Assembly (NCBI GenBank): GCA_964418415.1
Contig: CAYQLB010000009.1
Coordinates: 1 to 38,818, forward strand
DNA length: 38,818 nucleotides
Direction of reading: 5' to 3'
From: CAJBLF01 sp964418415
Lineage (GTDB): Bacteria; Patescibacteriota; Gracilibacteria; Absconditabacterales; Absconditicoccaceae
This document shows, piece after piece, positions 29,544 to 38,637 of the stretch. How positions within the stretch are numbered: position 1 is the stretch's first letter; each line of letters opens with the position of its first letter. The notes under the pieces were generated by a model. It was not told where the DNA came from and did no database searches. It saw only the letters and a program-made list of their open reading frames with translations. A program made the translations under genes and the position numbers.

Positions 29544-29575
29544 AATATACTGATATACCTTAAATAAAGATTAAA
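29544..29575 (-). promoter_or_regulatory. Response-regulator box and -10 of the kinase-regulator operon
   Basis: On the minus strand TTTAAT (29575-29570), 5 bp, TTTAAG (29564-29559), 9 bp, TATATT (29549-29544). The geometry is identical to the boxes at 26798 and 27528; one half-site differs by one base. Confidence 0.83.
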
Positions 29576-29592
29576 TGCTTGATTACCAGACT

Positions 29593-29617
29593 AAAAAAAT
29601 CCGCCTAGGCGGATTTT
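29593..29617 (-). terminator. Intrinsic terminator
   Basis: AAAAAATCCGCC-TA-GGCGGATTTTTT, a nearly perfect self-complementary stem with T-run. It separates the 369-aa membrane protein gene from the two-component promoter. Confidence 0.9.
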
Positions 29618-29640
29618 TTCTCTATTGATTTTTTTGATTT

Positions 29641-30750
29641 CTATAAGTTTGTTGCGTCTACGATATATCATTTTTTACATCCATTCAATGCGTCTCTCTT
29701 GATTGCTTCTGTTCGGAATTTTGTCAAAACAGTAGATGCAGTATAGGTCACTGGTCGTTTTTCCAATAATCATTTCATAACAATATAGCTCTCACAGACG
29801 ATATATTTACTTGGATTGGTAGTCTTGCCAATCATTTTGTTTGCGTATGCAGTTCTTCGTTCTGTATAATATGGATTTTTGGTAGTTACATACGTAAAGT
29901 TGATATCTTGCTTGGTAACTAGAGGAATATTATATTTTTGAATTAAATAGAGGATTGCATCCATAATTTTCTGTTTGCCTTGGTTTGTAGGAATTATTTC
30001 ATTTTCGACAGCAGAACTCTCTATCACCGTACCCGTCTCTTCTTGTATATCAGTAACACTATTGGTTCCACTGAACATATCAGAAGAAATATCTTGGTTG
30101 AGATCAGTATCTCATAATCCGCTTCCCAATATTGTTCATTCTCCTGTGTAGACATAGCCATCTGTAGGTATCATCTCTTGTCCGAGAAAGTTTTGTGCGA
30201 TATAATCAGAGAAATTTGTTTGATATTCTTTATGTACTTGATAATAATCATAGCCAGTAAGGACTAAACTTACTATCATAAGGATGAAGTATACTTTGGT
30301 ACCCAATAATGCTCGAAAGCTCTTGGTTATACGATGTTTGAAGATAAGTGTCAGAGACATAAAGACTATAAATCCCAAGATTAACGCGAAAAGCAGCATC
30401 ACTTCAACGGCTCCACTATTGTAGAGAAACATAAAGAAAATGATGACAGCAACAAGGAAGCTGATGATAGATGGCATAGCCAATTCTGATTTTTTCTTAT
30501 GTTCCTTGACTACTCAGCGGAATTGCTCATGGAAAGAGACTTTAGCTTCTCTTACTGGCTTCTCGTGATCTCTATGTTCTTCATGAGAAGTTCATTCTCT
30601 TGTAGTAGAGAGTATCCCTATCAAAATGATAGCTACGAGATTGATAGCTCCCAACCAAAAAAAGTTAGCTTGTCCCCAAAGGACTCCTATAATCAACGGC
30701 TGTATGACAAAAAAGTAGATACTGAAGAGGAGAAAAAGGTTTTTTTTCAT
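29641..30750 (-). CDS. Membrane protein with extracytoplasmic C-terminal domain
   Basis: 369 aa. Hydrophobic segments: LFLLFSIYFFVIQPLIIGVL, FWLGAINLVAIILIGIL, IISFLVAVIIFFMFLYNS, VMLLFALILGFIVFMSLTLI and KVYFILMIVSLVLTGYDYY (about five helices). A cytoplasmic His/Glu-rich loop (EEHRDHEKPVREAK) lies after helix 2. The last 180 residues are polar; KQKIMDAILYLIQKYNIPLV and KNPYYTERRTAYANKMIGKT resemble a helical surface domain. TGA codons join four pieces. No family recognised. The stop is followed by a strong terminator. Confidence 0.75.
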
Positions 30751-30941
30751 AGATTTACATAGTATTAGATAAAAATGTCAATTACTTTTACCTATATATC
30801 AGTATATATATACAATACAAGATATTTTTCAAGGCCAAAAGTTGCAAAATTTACAGAAAGGGATACACTTAATTATAGCTCAAAGCCTAAAGTCCAAAGC
30901 TTCAAGCTCAATGAATTATTTACTTTGTCCGATATGATACT

Positions 30942-31433
30942 ATGAAAAAGCTCATTATCTGATGAATAATAATGTATACATCGTTGATCGTCGTCTGATA
31001 TGCTCAGATGATCGTTCCTGATTCAGAGAATTATATTCTCAATGAAAATGATCAACAGGTCCTCAATACAGAAAATATCCAAGATCCACTCAGAGATGGT
31101 GCCTACAATATGATCGAACCACAGAATGGTACCGGTGCATTGTCATGAGTAGTGGGAGTCGGAGATAAGATTTCTAGTTACGAAAACGCACAGAATAAGA
31201 CGATAAATGTCATAAAAAGCATTATCAATTATGCACTAAGTCTGTTAGCGTTGATCGCATTAGTATATCTCATCTATCACGGATTCCTTATTCTGACTGC
31301 AGCTGGTGATGATACCCAGTACAAGAAATGACTCAAATGAGTAAAATTCGCAGCTATAGCTATCGCAGGAATAGGAGTAAGTTGGTTGATTGTTAGTGTT
31401 ATATTCTGGATGATCTTTTTAATAATTTGATAG
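30942..31433 (+). CDS. VirB2/TrbC-like pilin subunit
   Basis: 163 aa. Signal-like N-terminus KKLIIGGIIMYTSLIVVG, a polar Asn/Gln-rich stretch (VPDSENYILNENDQQVLN), then two long hydrophobic helices separated by a short polar turn: SIINYALSLLALIALVYLIY and FAAIAIAGIGVSWLIVSVIF, with TAAGDDTQYKKGLKG between them. This two-helix pattern with a Gly/Lys turn is the VirB2 type found in many candidate-phyla genomes. Five or more TGA glycines. It is the first gene of a three-gene unit (7-bp gap to the next). Confidence 0.8.
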
Positions 31434-31440
31434 AGATATC

Positions 31441-31968
31441 ATGAAAAAATACATGTGACACAATATCCCAAAATTCATTTTCTCCCTTTGCACTATCCTT
31501 GCGGGAATGTTTGCTATAGTAGCCATTACACCTGGTGTATCGCTTGGACAGCTTTCTGAAGTAGATTCAGCATTTCCTTATCAGATCCAGGGAGATGATT
31601 ATGTACCAGTAACAGATGCTACGACAGAGATTGCAACAGATATGATTAAACCCGATACCAATGAAGAGACAAGTATTCTGAAAAGATTAACGGATTTCTT
31701 TAGGTTAAGCGGAACTTCTTATGATACATGAACTTCCAAAGCACTAAATTATGTTAAACGAATATTAAATATCTTATTGTGATTGGTAAGCTTCCTTTCA
31801 CTCGTTATGATTATCTTTGCGTTCTATCTTATCTTTTTCTCCAAGGGAGAGGAAGCAGTCACGAAAGCGAGGAAAATACTTATCGGTGTGGGTATAGCAC
31901 TTGCCATCATGGGATTAGCACGATTTATTACTAGCTATTTCTTTGATATTTACACTACGGTAACATAA
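31441..31968 (+). CDS. Second VirB2-like pilin subunit
   Basis: 175 aa. N-terminal signal helix FIFSLCTILAGMFAIVAITP, an acidic external stretch (VTDATTEIATDMIKPD), then two hydrophobic helices around a charged turn: LGLVSFLSLVMIIFAFYLIF then GEEAVTKARKILIG then VGIALAIMGLARFITSYFF. Same plan as its upstream neighbour but with a different sequence, so it is a paralogous subunit rather than a duplicate. Three TGA glycines. It is followed 22 bp later by the TraC-like gene. Confidence 0.78.
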
Positions 31969-31990
31969 TTTTATCTTTTCGTATGGACAG

Positions 31991-32695
31991 ATGCAATTCG
32001 GCTTTTGAGACAAAAACAAAATCCAGAAACAGAAACATGAGAATCTCTTCAATACAGAGACGATGTTACCTATTTCCGAAATTAGAAATGATACGATGAT
32101 TATGAAAGACGGTGGAATCAGAGCTATTCTCAGAATCAATGGGGTCAATCTTGATCTCAAAAATGCAGATGAGCAGATGATCGTCTTGGAACAGTACAAA
32201 AAATTCCTCAACGGATTGGAATTCCCGATGCAAATATTGGTTCGTAATACTTTTTTGGATCTTTCCAATTATTTGACGTATATTAAAGGCAATATAGATA
32301 CTATAGAAAATCCTACGCTCAAGGGACAGGGCGAAGCATATTACAACTTTCTGCAGAATATCGATATGCAGCAGGGATTGATTTACAATAAAGAATTCTA
32401 TGTGATCGTACCTTATTACATAGGAGAACAAGATAAGGGACAGATTCAGAGATCACGACGAGGAAAACTGCTTGATGTACTCAATGCAAAGGATAGTGTA
32501 GAGAAGATTATCTCCAGGTATAGACAATTCCTCAAGGGAAGGAACTCACTGGAAACGAGAGTAAATCTTGTTATCGATGGACTCAATAGTATAGGTATAT
32601 CAGCAGAAAAAGTAACGACCTCTGATATTATCAATCTCATTTTCCGTTGCTACAATCCATTACTTCATAGTTCTCAAGCTGACCTCACCAAGTAA
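31991..32695 (+). CDS. TraC/VirB4-N-like type IV secretion protein
   Basis: 234 aa. LPISEIRNDTMIMKDGGIRA, then AILRINGVNLDLKNADEQMI and FLNGLEFPMQILVRNTFLDL, match the small TraC-like domain that precedes or accompanies VirB4 ATPases in candidate-phyla secretion loci. No Walker motif is present, so this is the non-ATPase part; a VirB4 gene would be expected elsewhere. The C-terminal half (RVNLVIDGLNSIGISAEKVT) is typical of that region. One TGA lies near the start (MQFGFGDKN). ATG 31991 was chosen because it includes this TGA codon and keeps the family start. It ends before a strong terminator. Confidence 0.8.
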
Positions 32696-32718
32696 ATATC
32701 AAATACTTGTAGTATACA

Positions 32719-32747
32719 TAAAAAATCCGTGGAGACGGATTTTTTTA
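32719..32747 (+). terminator. Intrinsic terminator
   Basis: AAAAAATCCGT-GGAG-ACGGATTTTTTT, perfect stem with T-run, ending the pilin/TraC operon. Confidence 0.9.
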
Positions 32748-32757
32748 CAAACTCATT

Positions 32758-32880
32758 GATAATGAAAAATGAAAAATGAAAAATGTTGGTATTTGCTTGG
32801 ATATGAACTATTGTATTTTACAATAGTCTATAAGAAAACAAGTCATACATTATTCATTATTAACTATTAATTATTCATTA
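32758..32880. repeat. Intergenic MITE-like element, copy 2
   Basis: The left end is AATGAAAAATGAAAAATG repeated; the right end is CATTATTCATTATTAACTAT and TAATTATTCATTA. The centre has the palindrome ACTATTGTATTTTACAATAG(T). The block AACAAGTCATACATTATTCA is identical to copy 1 at 17092-17225. The right end contains the stop codon of the DUF1846 gene. Confidence 0.78.
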
Positions 32881-33987
32881 AATTTTCATCTCGATATCGT
32901 AGTTTTTACTTTCACAATACTTCTTCGCTTTTTCGTAGATCTCATCGCATTTCGTCAATCGATCTTCCTTGCCTTCTCATCTCTCTACTTGCTGTTGGTA
33001 TCGTTCTTTTCTTCTTAAAATCTCTCCGAGGGAAGCAACACAACAGACTTCATCATCCGTTATGGCAAATCCTGCGCAGCTGATGCCCATGTCGGTAGGA
33101 GATTGATATTTGATCATATAATTTTTGTGCGTTACGATTTTTTTTACGATGCCCATGACGATATCAAATGCTTCCATATCTCTATTATAATTCACTGCAT
33201 CGATGCCGTACGCTTTTTTATGATAGGTATCCATAATATTGCCATCACCGATATCTACGGTTGCTGCTTCGTATGCGAGATTTATAGGATGCTCGAGCGG
33301 GATATTCCGAATAGGGAAAGTTTCATATTTTGCATATCCTGATTTGATATCAATTTGATGGTCATTATAGATCTGTCCCAAACAGGTAGACATTTTTCCG
33401 CTGCTGGAAGCTGCTCACGTAACCAAGACAAGATTCTTGGTGATAGGGATATGATCGTCATGACCAAATCCATCTTCACTCAAGATAGTATCCATATTGT
33501 GCGGATATCCCTGTATCTTGTATCTTTCTCGCACTCTGTATTGTTTTCTTTGAAAATCTTTTTCGAATTCGAGGATGATATCAAACCTATCGATGATGTC
33601 GATATTGTTGATGACGATATGTGGTTTGATGCCAGTATTTTTTTCTATAAGTCTAATCATTTGATACACGTAGTCTTTGTAATCGATATCTTTGTTGCTG
33701 AGTTGTCTATTGGAGAGGATATCATTTGCATTTACACAAAATAATACTTCTGCCTGATCTTTTAACGATGCAAAAATCTGTTTCTTGGATTCTGGATCGA
33801 ATCATGGAAGAACTCTTGCTGCGTGCGCGTCATACATAAATTTTCCTCCAATCTCGAGATACAATCTTCCACCACCAAAATTAGCGATCCTATCTAGGAT
33901 TTTTTCTTTTTGGAGTTTGATATATTTCGCACCATCGAAACCGTCTTTCTTGTAATTGATGATGTCTGTAGAGTTGATTGTGTTCAT
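32878..33987 (-). CDS. DUF1846-family protein
   Basis: 369 aa. KYIKLQKEKILDRIANFGGG and YDAHAARVLPGFDPESKKQI, then DKDYVYQMIRLIEKNTG-like text and LVLVTGAASSSGKMSTCLGQ and PLEHPINLAYEAATVDIGDG match the DUF1846 family. The family is usually about 490-500 aa, so this version lacks the C-terminal part. The biochemical function of DUF1846 is not established to my knowledge; VTGAASSSGK is P-loop-like. Three TGA glycines, including the first Gly of that loop. It is independent of uvrA, which lies 118 bp upstream on the same strand. The stop codon lies at the edge of a repeat element. Confidence 0.87.
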
Positions 33988-34104
33988 GCGGAAACGCAAG
34001 ATATAAAGATACATAAGTATATGTGCATCTTTGTATTTTTGCAAAAAATAGCGGTAAATTCGGTATATTTACTTGCGTTTTTGGGAAAATATTGCGTATT
34101 TTGG

Positions 34105-37100
34105 CTATTTTATTACTTTTCCATTATCCAATCTGATGATATCATCGGCAAACTTCAAAATATTTCTATCGTGTTCGATCATTAGGATGGTATCTCCCTT
34201 ATCCAAAAATGCTTTGATCACTCTCATAAGTTTAACGATATCATCTGCATGAAGTCATACGGTAGGTTCATCCAAAAAATACATAGTATGTCATTTGTAG
34301 GACTTCAATAAGTGTTTTACTAATTTCAATCTCTGACTTTCTCCTCCGGAAAGCGTATGGGCTGGTTGTCCCATTCTGAGATATCATAGGCCGATATCGA
34401 CCATGAGTTGCAAGTCCTCACGGATATGATCGATCTCAGAAAAAAATTCCAGAGCATCCTTGACATACATATCCAAGACTTCGGAAATAGTTTTCCCTCT
34501 TCGCTTGATTGCCAAGATTTCCGTCTTATATCTTTTTCCGTTACAGAGTTCACAAGGGATATAGGTATCCGGCAAAAATTGCAATTCCACTTTTTTATAG
34601 CCATACCCGTCGCAGGCAGGGCATGCTCATTTGGCTGAGTTGAAACTATAATAGCTTGCATTGAATCATAGATACTTACTTTCCATCGTTCCTGCATACA
34701 ATTGTCTGATATGATCAAACGTTCCGATAAATGTTGCAGGACATGACCTTGGTGTTTTGCCGATACTTGTCTGATCGACATAGATAGTATTTTTGATCTC
34801 CTCATGACCGATGATAGTTTCCACTCCCAAGTCTTGGTAGAATTCTTGGATAGCGAGGTTTTCGTAATGTTCGTAATCATTCTTGTGCATGACAGGAGCA
34901 GCGAGGATGTCGGTCCGATTCCATCATTTTTTCAAGAATTCCAATCTAATAAAACTCTGGATGAATTTCGTCTTTTCGTTCAAGAATCTAAAGAGTGTAG
35001 TATACATCAATGTTGTTTTTCCGGCTCCAGAAGGTCATGTGAGGATGGTGAATGTTCATAGTCTGATCTTTACGTCGATATCTTTTAGATTATATTTTGA
35101 TGCTTTTTTGATGGAGATATAGTTGTTGCTCGGCGTATGTTCAAAATTAGCGGTCACCTTTTTCTTACCGAGGATATATTGCGCAGTCAAAGTGTTGGAT
35201 GTCAAAAAGTCATCATAGGTTCCATTGAACATTACTTTACCTCCGAAATCTCCGGCTCCTGGACCTATTTCTACGATTCGATCAGATGCTTTGATAAATT
35301 CCTCATTGTGTTCGACGACAACGATAGTGTTACCCATTTCTCTCAATTTTTTAATTGCAGTGATTGCTCTCACGATTTCTCTTTGATCCAATCCGATCGT
35401 AGGTTCGTCGAGGACGTAGATGATTCACGTCAATTTATTTCCCAATTGTTTTGCTAATCTTAATCTCTGGATTTCTCCTCCAGACAGGGTATCGATTCAC
35501 CTATTGAGACTTAGATATCCGAGCCCCAAATCTTGAATAGTCTTGGCTCTATCGATGAGCGGATTACCTATTCTATGGACCAGTGTACTATCTTTGCTGG
35601 TATGTATTTGATATATATCGATGAATGCTATCAGATCATCCAATGGCATTTTTTGTAGGTCGGCGATATTATACTTAGTCGAAGGTTTATAAGGCCCATA
35701 AAGTCATCAGGTCGTAAGATCAGTGTTTTTTTCGACTTTAGAGACTTTCGACTTTAGAGACTTTCAGACCGTTAGAAAGACGTTTAGGCTTTCTTTTTTC
35801 AACTTTGCTCCATTACATTCTGGACATGTTCTCATATCGAGCATCGCTTGAAAATCTACTGTCAAGAGACCTTTCGCATATTGGTCTTTGATGATTTCTT
35901 CGATACCTTTGTAATACATACTCATATACTTGCCGCCATAATTTACTCTAATCAATTCTTCATCGCCAAAGAGAACGACATGCTGGAACCGTTCCGGCAA
36001 ATCTTTCCAGAGTTTATCAGGATCGATACTATATTTCTGCGCTAATTTCAGTAGCAGCGATTGTCAGAGATTCGAGTCTCTTCGAGGCAAGATTCCTTTC
36101 ATATAGGGACTCATAGGATCCAGGATCTTATCGAAATCTACTTGCAGAATCTCTCCGATACCATGACAGAGTGCACAAGCACCTTCTTGTCTGTTCGCAG
36201 AAAAATGCTGTGGCGTAAATTCGGGATACGTGATATTGCAGTCAGGACAATACATTTTATCGGTGAATCGTTGAATTTCTCTTTTTGACTTGGTTTTCTT
36301 TGATCATTTTTCTGTAATATAGATTCCGAATTTTTTGAACTCACCCAGAATCTTAATGATATCTTCTTTCAATCTTCATAATTTATTTTCTTCGACGGTC
36401 ACTCTGTCGTAGATACCGTAGATATTGACAGGAAAATATTCAGCCGGGATATTCGGCGTCTCGAGGTAGAAATACTCAATAGGATCCAGAGTCTCTTTTG
36501 TCTTTTTTTTGTCTTTTTTTTCTTCTTTACTGGTATCAGCTACGATGAGGTAGCGCGTAAAACCTTTTCCCTTCTCTACTTTATTCCTATTTTTCCTGAC
36601 AAATTCCATGAGATCTTCTTTCTTGTCGAAATGCCCTGATTCTTGGAGAAGATATATTTTCTGACCCATATAATATGTCTGGATATCATTCATGACCTGT
36701 TCGATGGTCTGCGGTTTGATTTCTTTTCCACAGCTATAACAATAACTATCTCCAAGTTTCGCATAGAGTAATCTTAGGTAGTCATCTATCTCAGTAAGTG
36801 TTCCTACTGAGCTTCTCGAATTACCTCATTTCTTATTTTGTTCGATCGCTATAGCAGGGGAGAGTCCACTACAATATTCTATCTCCGGTCTTTCTCCCAA
36901 ATTAAAAAATTGTCTCAAGTAAGAACTTAATGATTCTATATATCTATATTGTCCTTCTTTGTAGATAGTATCGAAAGCAAGTGATGATTTTCCTGAACCG
37001 GAGACTCCCGTGATAGTAATCAATTTGTTCTTCGGTATTTCTATGTCGATATTTTTCAGATTATGAGTTTTGACTCCTTGGAATTTAATCGTCGCTTCAA

Positions 37101-37137
37101 AACCGCTCATCGGTAGTTCTACTTTTTTCTTCGGCAT
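34105..37137 (-). CDS. uvrA: Excinuclease ABC subunit A
   Basis: 1010 aa. Walker A1 GVSGSGKS at residues 44-51; Walker A2 GPSGAGKT from residue 701, whose first Gly is TGA (35037-35035). Two ABC signatures (LSGGEIQRLRLAKQLG and LSGGESQRLKLVKHLL), Walker B LDEPTIGL and LDEPTVGL. Zinc motifs: CPDCNITYPEF with CALCHGIGE, and CPACDGYGYKK with CELCNGKRYK. UvrA recognises DNA damage for nucleotide excision repair with UvrB. An insert with KSLKSKVSKVEKN (from the repeat at 35731-35762) and a Lys-rich segment (KEEKKDKKKTKE) lengthen it by tens of residues relative to the usual 940 aa. At least eleven TGA glycines, including GGLYGPYKPSTKY. Confidence 0.97.
35731..35762 (-). repeat. 16-bp tandem duplication inside uvrA
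   Basis: TTCGACTTTAGAGACT occurs twice back to back on the plus strand. It encodes the Lys/Ser-rich insert KSLKSKVSKVE between conserved UvrA blocks. A near-identical word order (AGTCTGTAAAGTCGAAAGTC) occurs between genes at 1622-1655. Confidence 0.75.
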
Positions 37138-37245
37138 AATTACTATACAACTATATAAATGATGGACGAATGGTTGACGAACACTATGCGACAAATAATT
37201 GCCCAAAGATAGCCATAATATAACAACCTTTCATCCATGTTTCGT

Positions 37246-37470
37246 CTACCTTTCGTCTATTTTAGTAAATCTTTTTACCTCTTTTCCGTCCACTACGACG
37301 TTTTCTTCAAATATCTTCAATGGTCTGACTCGCAATGCGTTATCACCGAATTCATTGCTATAGTACAATGCTCTGTACACAACTAATTCTTCCAACGTTT
37401 CGCTATGTTTCGCCATTCATATGACTTCATATTCCTTACCTTTGTAATGACGATATTTTCCAAGCTGCAT
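37246..37470 (-). CDS. DUF1653-family protein
   Basis: 74 aa. YRHYKGKEYEVIGMAKHSET and LEELVVYRALYYSNEFGDNA, then LRVRPLKIFEENVVVDGKEV, match the small DUF1653 family (about 70 aa). Function unknown; soluble, beta-rich. The Gly in EVIGMA is TGA. It sits 108 bp upstream of uvrA on the same strand. Confidence 0.87.
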
Positions 37471-37504
37471 ACGTTTAAAATTCAAAATTTAAAATATTTT
37501 TTTG

Positions 37505-37650
37505 TTTTGTCTCCCTTTTTAAAGGGAGAGGTATCCCGGAGTACTCCGGGATGAGGCTACAGTCCTAAGCGAAGTCTTAGGAGATTTTGTGTCGCACGAC
37601 CAAATCCTCCACCACTTCGTGGTTCCCCTCCTTTGCAAAGGAGGACAAAC
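37505..37650. repeat. Cluster of five palindromes (two oppositely oriented elements)
   Basis: Stems in order: CTCCCTTTTTAAAGGGAG (37511-37528), ATCCCGGAGTACTCCGGGAT (37533-37552), CCTAAGCGAAGTCTTAGG (37564-37581), ACCACTTCGTGGT (37611-37623), CCTCCTTTGCAAAGGAGG (37627-37644). The outer words TTTTGTC/GATTTT and AAATCC/GGACAAAC show that two copies of one element lie in opposite directions. The same element type lies in the U32 gene and at 38696. Confidence 0.85.
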
Positions 37651-37666
37651 AAGAGACAGATTTTTG

Positions 37667-38485
37667 TTAATAGCTATTTTTGAGTTCCCAGTCCAAAATC
37701 TTCAAAAACTTAGGAATCAGTCCATATCTTGTAGCTCCACTATATTCTTGGGTATAGCCATCATAGAGATAGCTCGGATTGTTTGGATTGACGATACCGC
37801 CAGAAATTATTCCTCCATTGTAGAGTCCTGCATGATTGACGAGACCAGTCATATCGAAGCCGGTATAGGTGAGATTGATTCAGAGTGCTGTATGATATTG
37901 TGTTCGTTTTGCTTTAGAAAAATCTATGAAATCTTGGATAGTGGTAAGGAATTTTCCTTCACTAACGGTTCCTGTTCCGTAATCCTTGCTTACGATCTGG
38001 AATGGACCATCGCCATTGTTCGGAAGATAATAGCCGCAGTTAGTTTCTCTATATCGTGTTGCTATCGTGAGCGCTGTAGGAAAATTGTTAGCGAAGCTTA
38101 TGCTATCGATGGTATTGTATCGTCCAGTGCAACTATCTGCTGTGGTTATCTCTTTACTTACACCGCTATATTGGGTGACGAACTCCTGCTTGAATGATTC
38201 AGAGGTAGCTTTTGCTTCCGTCTTTCTGGTGTTGATTTGGGTAATGAGATAGGAAGCAATAGTGTCCAGATAATAATCGAGTTTCTCATGTCCGGAAAAC
38301 TGTTCTTTGAGATTTTTAAGCTGAATATAAAAATCTCCTTTGATGCTTACATCACCTGAACTGATGGTATCAAACTGTGTTTTGAGCGATGTGATAGAAG
38401 TAACATCTTGGCTAGTTGGTTCATACCCGAGCGCAAGCCCAGAAAAAAGCCCGATGGCTATGAGAGAAACGATGAGTTTTTTCAT
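37667..38485 (-). CDS. Secreted lysozyme-like (lytic transglycosylase-type) protein
   Basis: 272 aa. MKKLIVSLIAIGLFSGLALG is a signal peptide. Residues near 145-175 read ATRYRETNCGYYLPNNGDGP followed by FQIVSKDY, resembling the catalytic core of SLT/goose-type lysozyme domains, in which the Glu after R is catalytic and DGPFQI is a family block. The N-terminal half is helical (IQLKNLKEQFSGHEKLDYYL). A second half ends with the Asn/Gly/Tyr-rich LVNHAGLYNGGIISGG, and one TGA joins it. It would cleave peptidoglycan during growth, secretion assembly or attack on other cells; the call rests on local motif similarity. Confidence 0.75.
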
Positions 38486-38585
38486 GCTATGCTTTTACTA
38501 TATAAAGACAAAAAAGTGGATGAAAACTTGCCAAATGATTGTCGAATATTGCTATGATATAACTACCATTCGTCAATAATTAGTC

Positions 38586-38607
38586 GTTCCGATAGGTATA
38601 TCGGAAC
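38586..38607. repeat. Short palindrome TTCCGATAGGTATATCGGAA
   Basis: TTCCGATA pairs with TATCGGAA around a short loop, between the divergent lysozyme-like gene and the right-edge ORF. A second palindromic stretch, CGGAATTATATAATTCCG, lies near 38761. Confidence 0.6.
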
Positions 38608-38637
38608 ATTTGGCAATATATATAAATCCATCCTTCA

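Noticed and set aside
37589..38197. Plus-strand 202-aa reading frame opposite the lysozyme-like gene
   Set aside because: The minus strand has a signal peptide, a recognisable catalytic-type motif and a TGA-joined full length. The plus frame is its Cys/Ile/Ser-rich shadow and starts inside a palindromic element.
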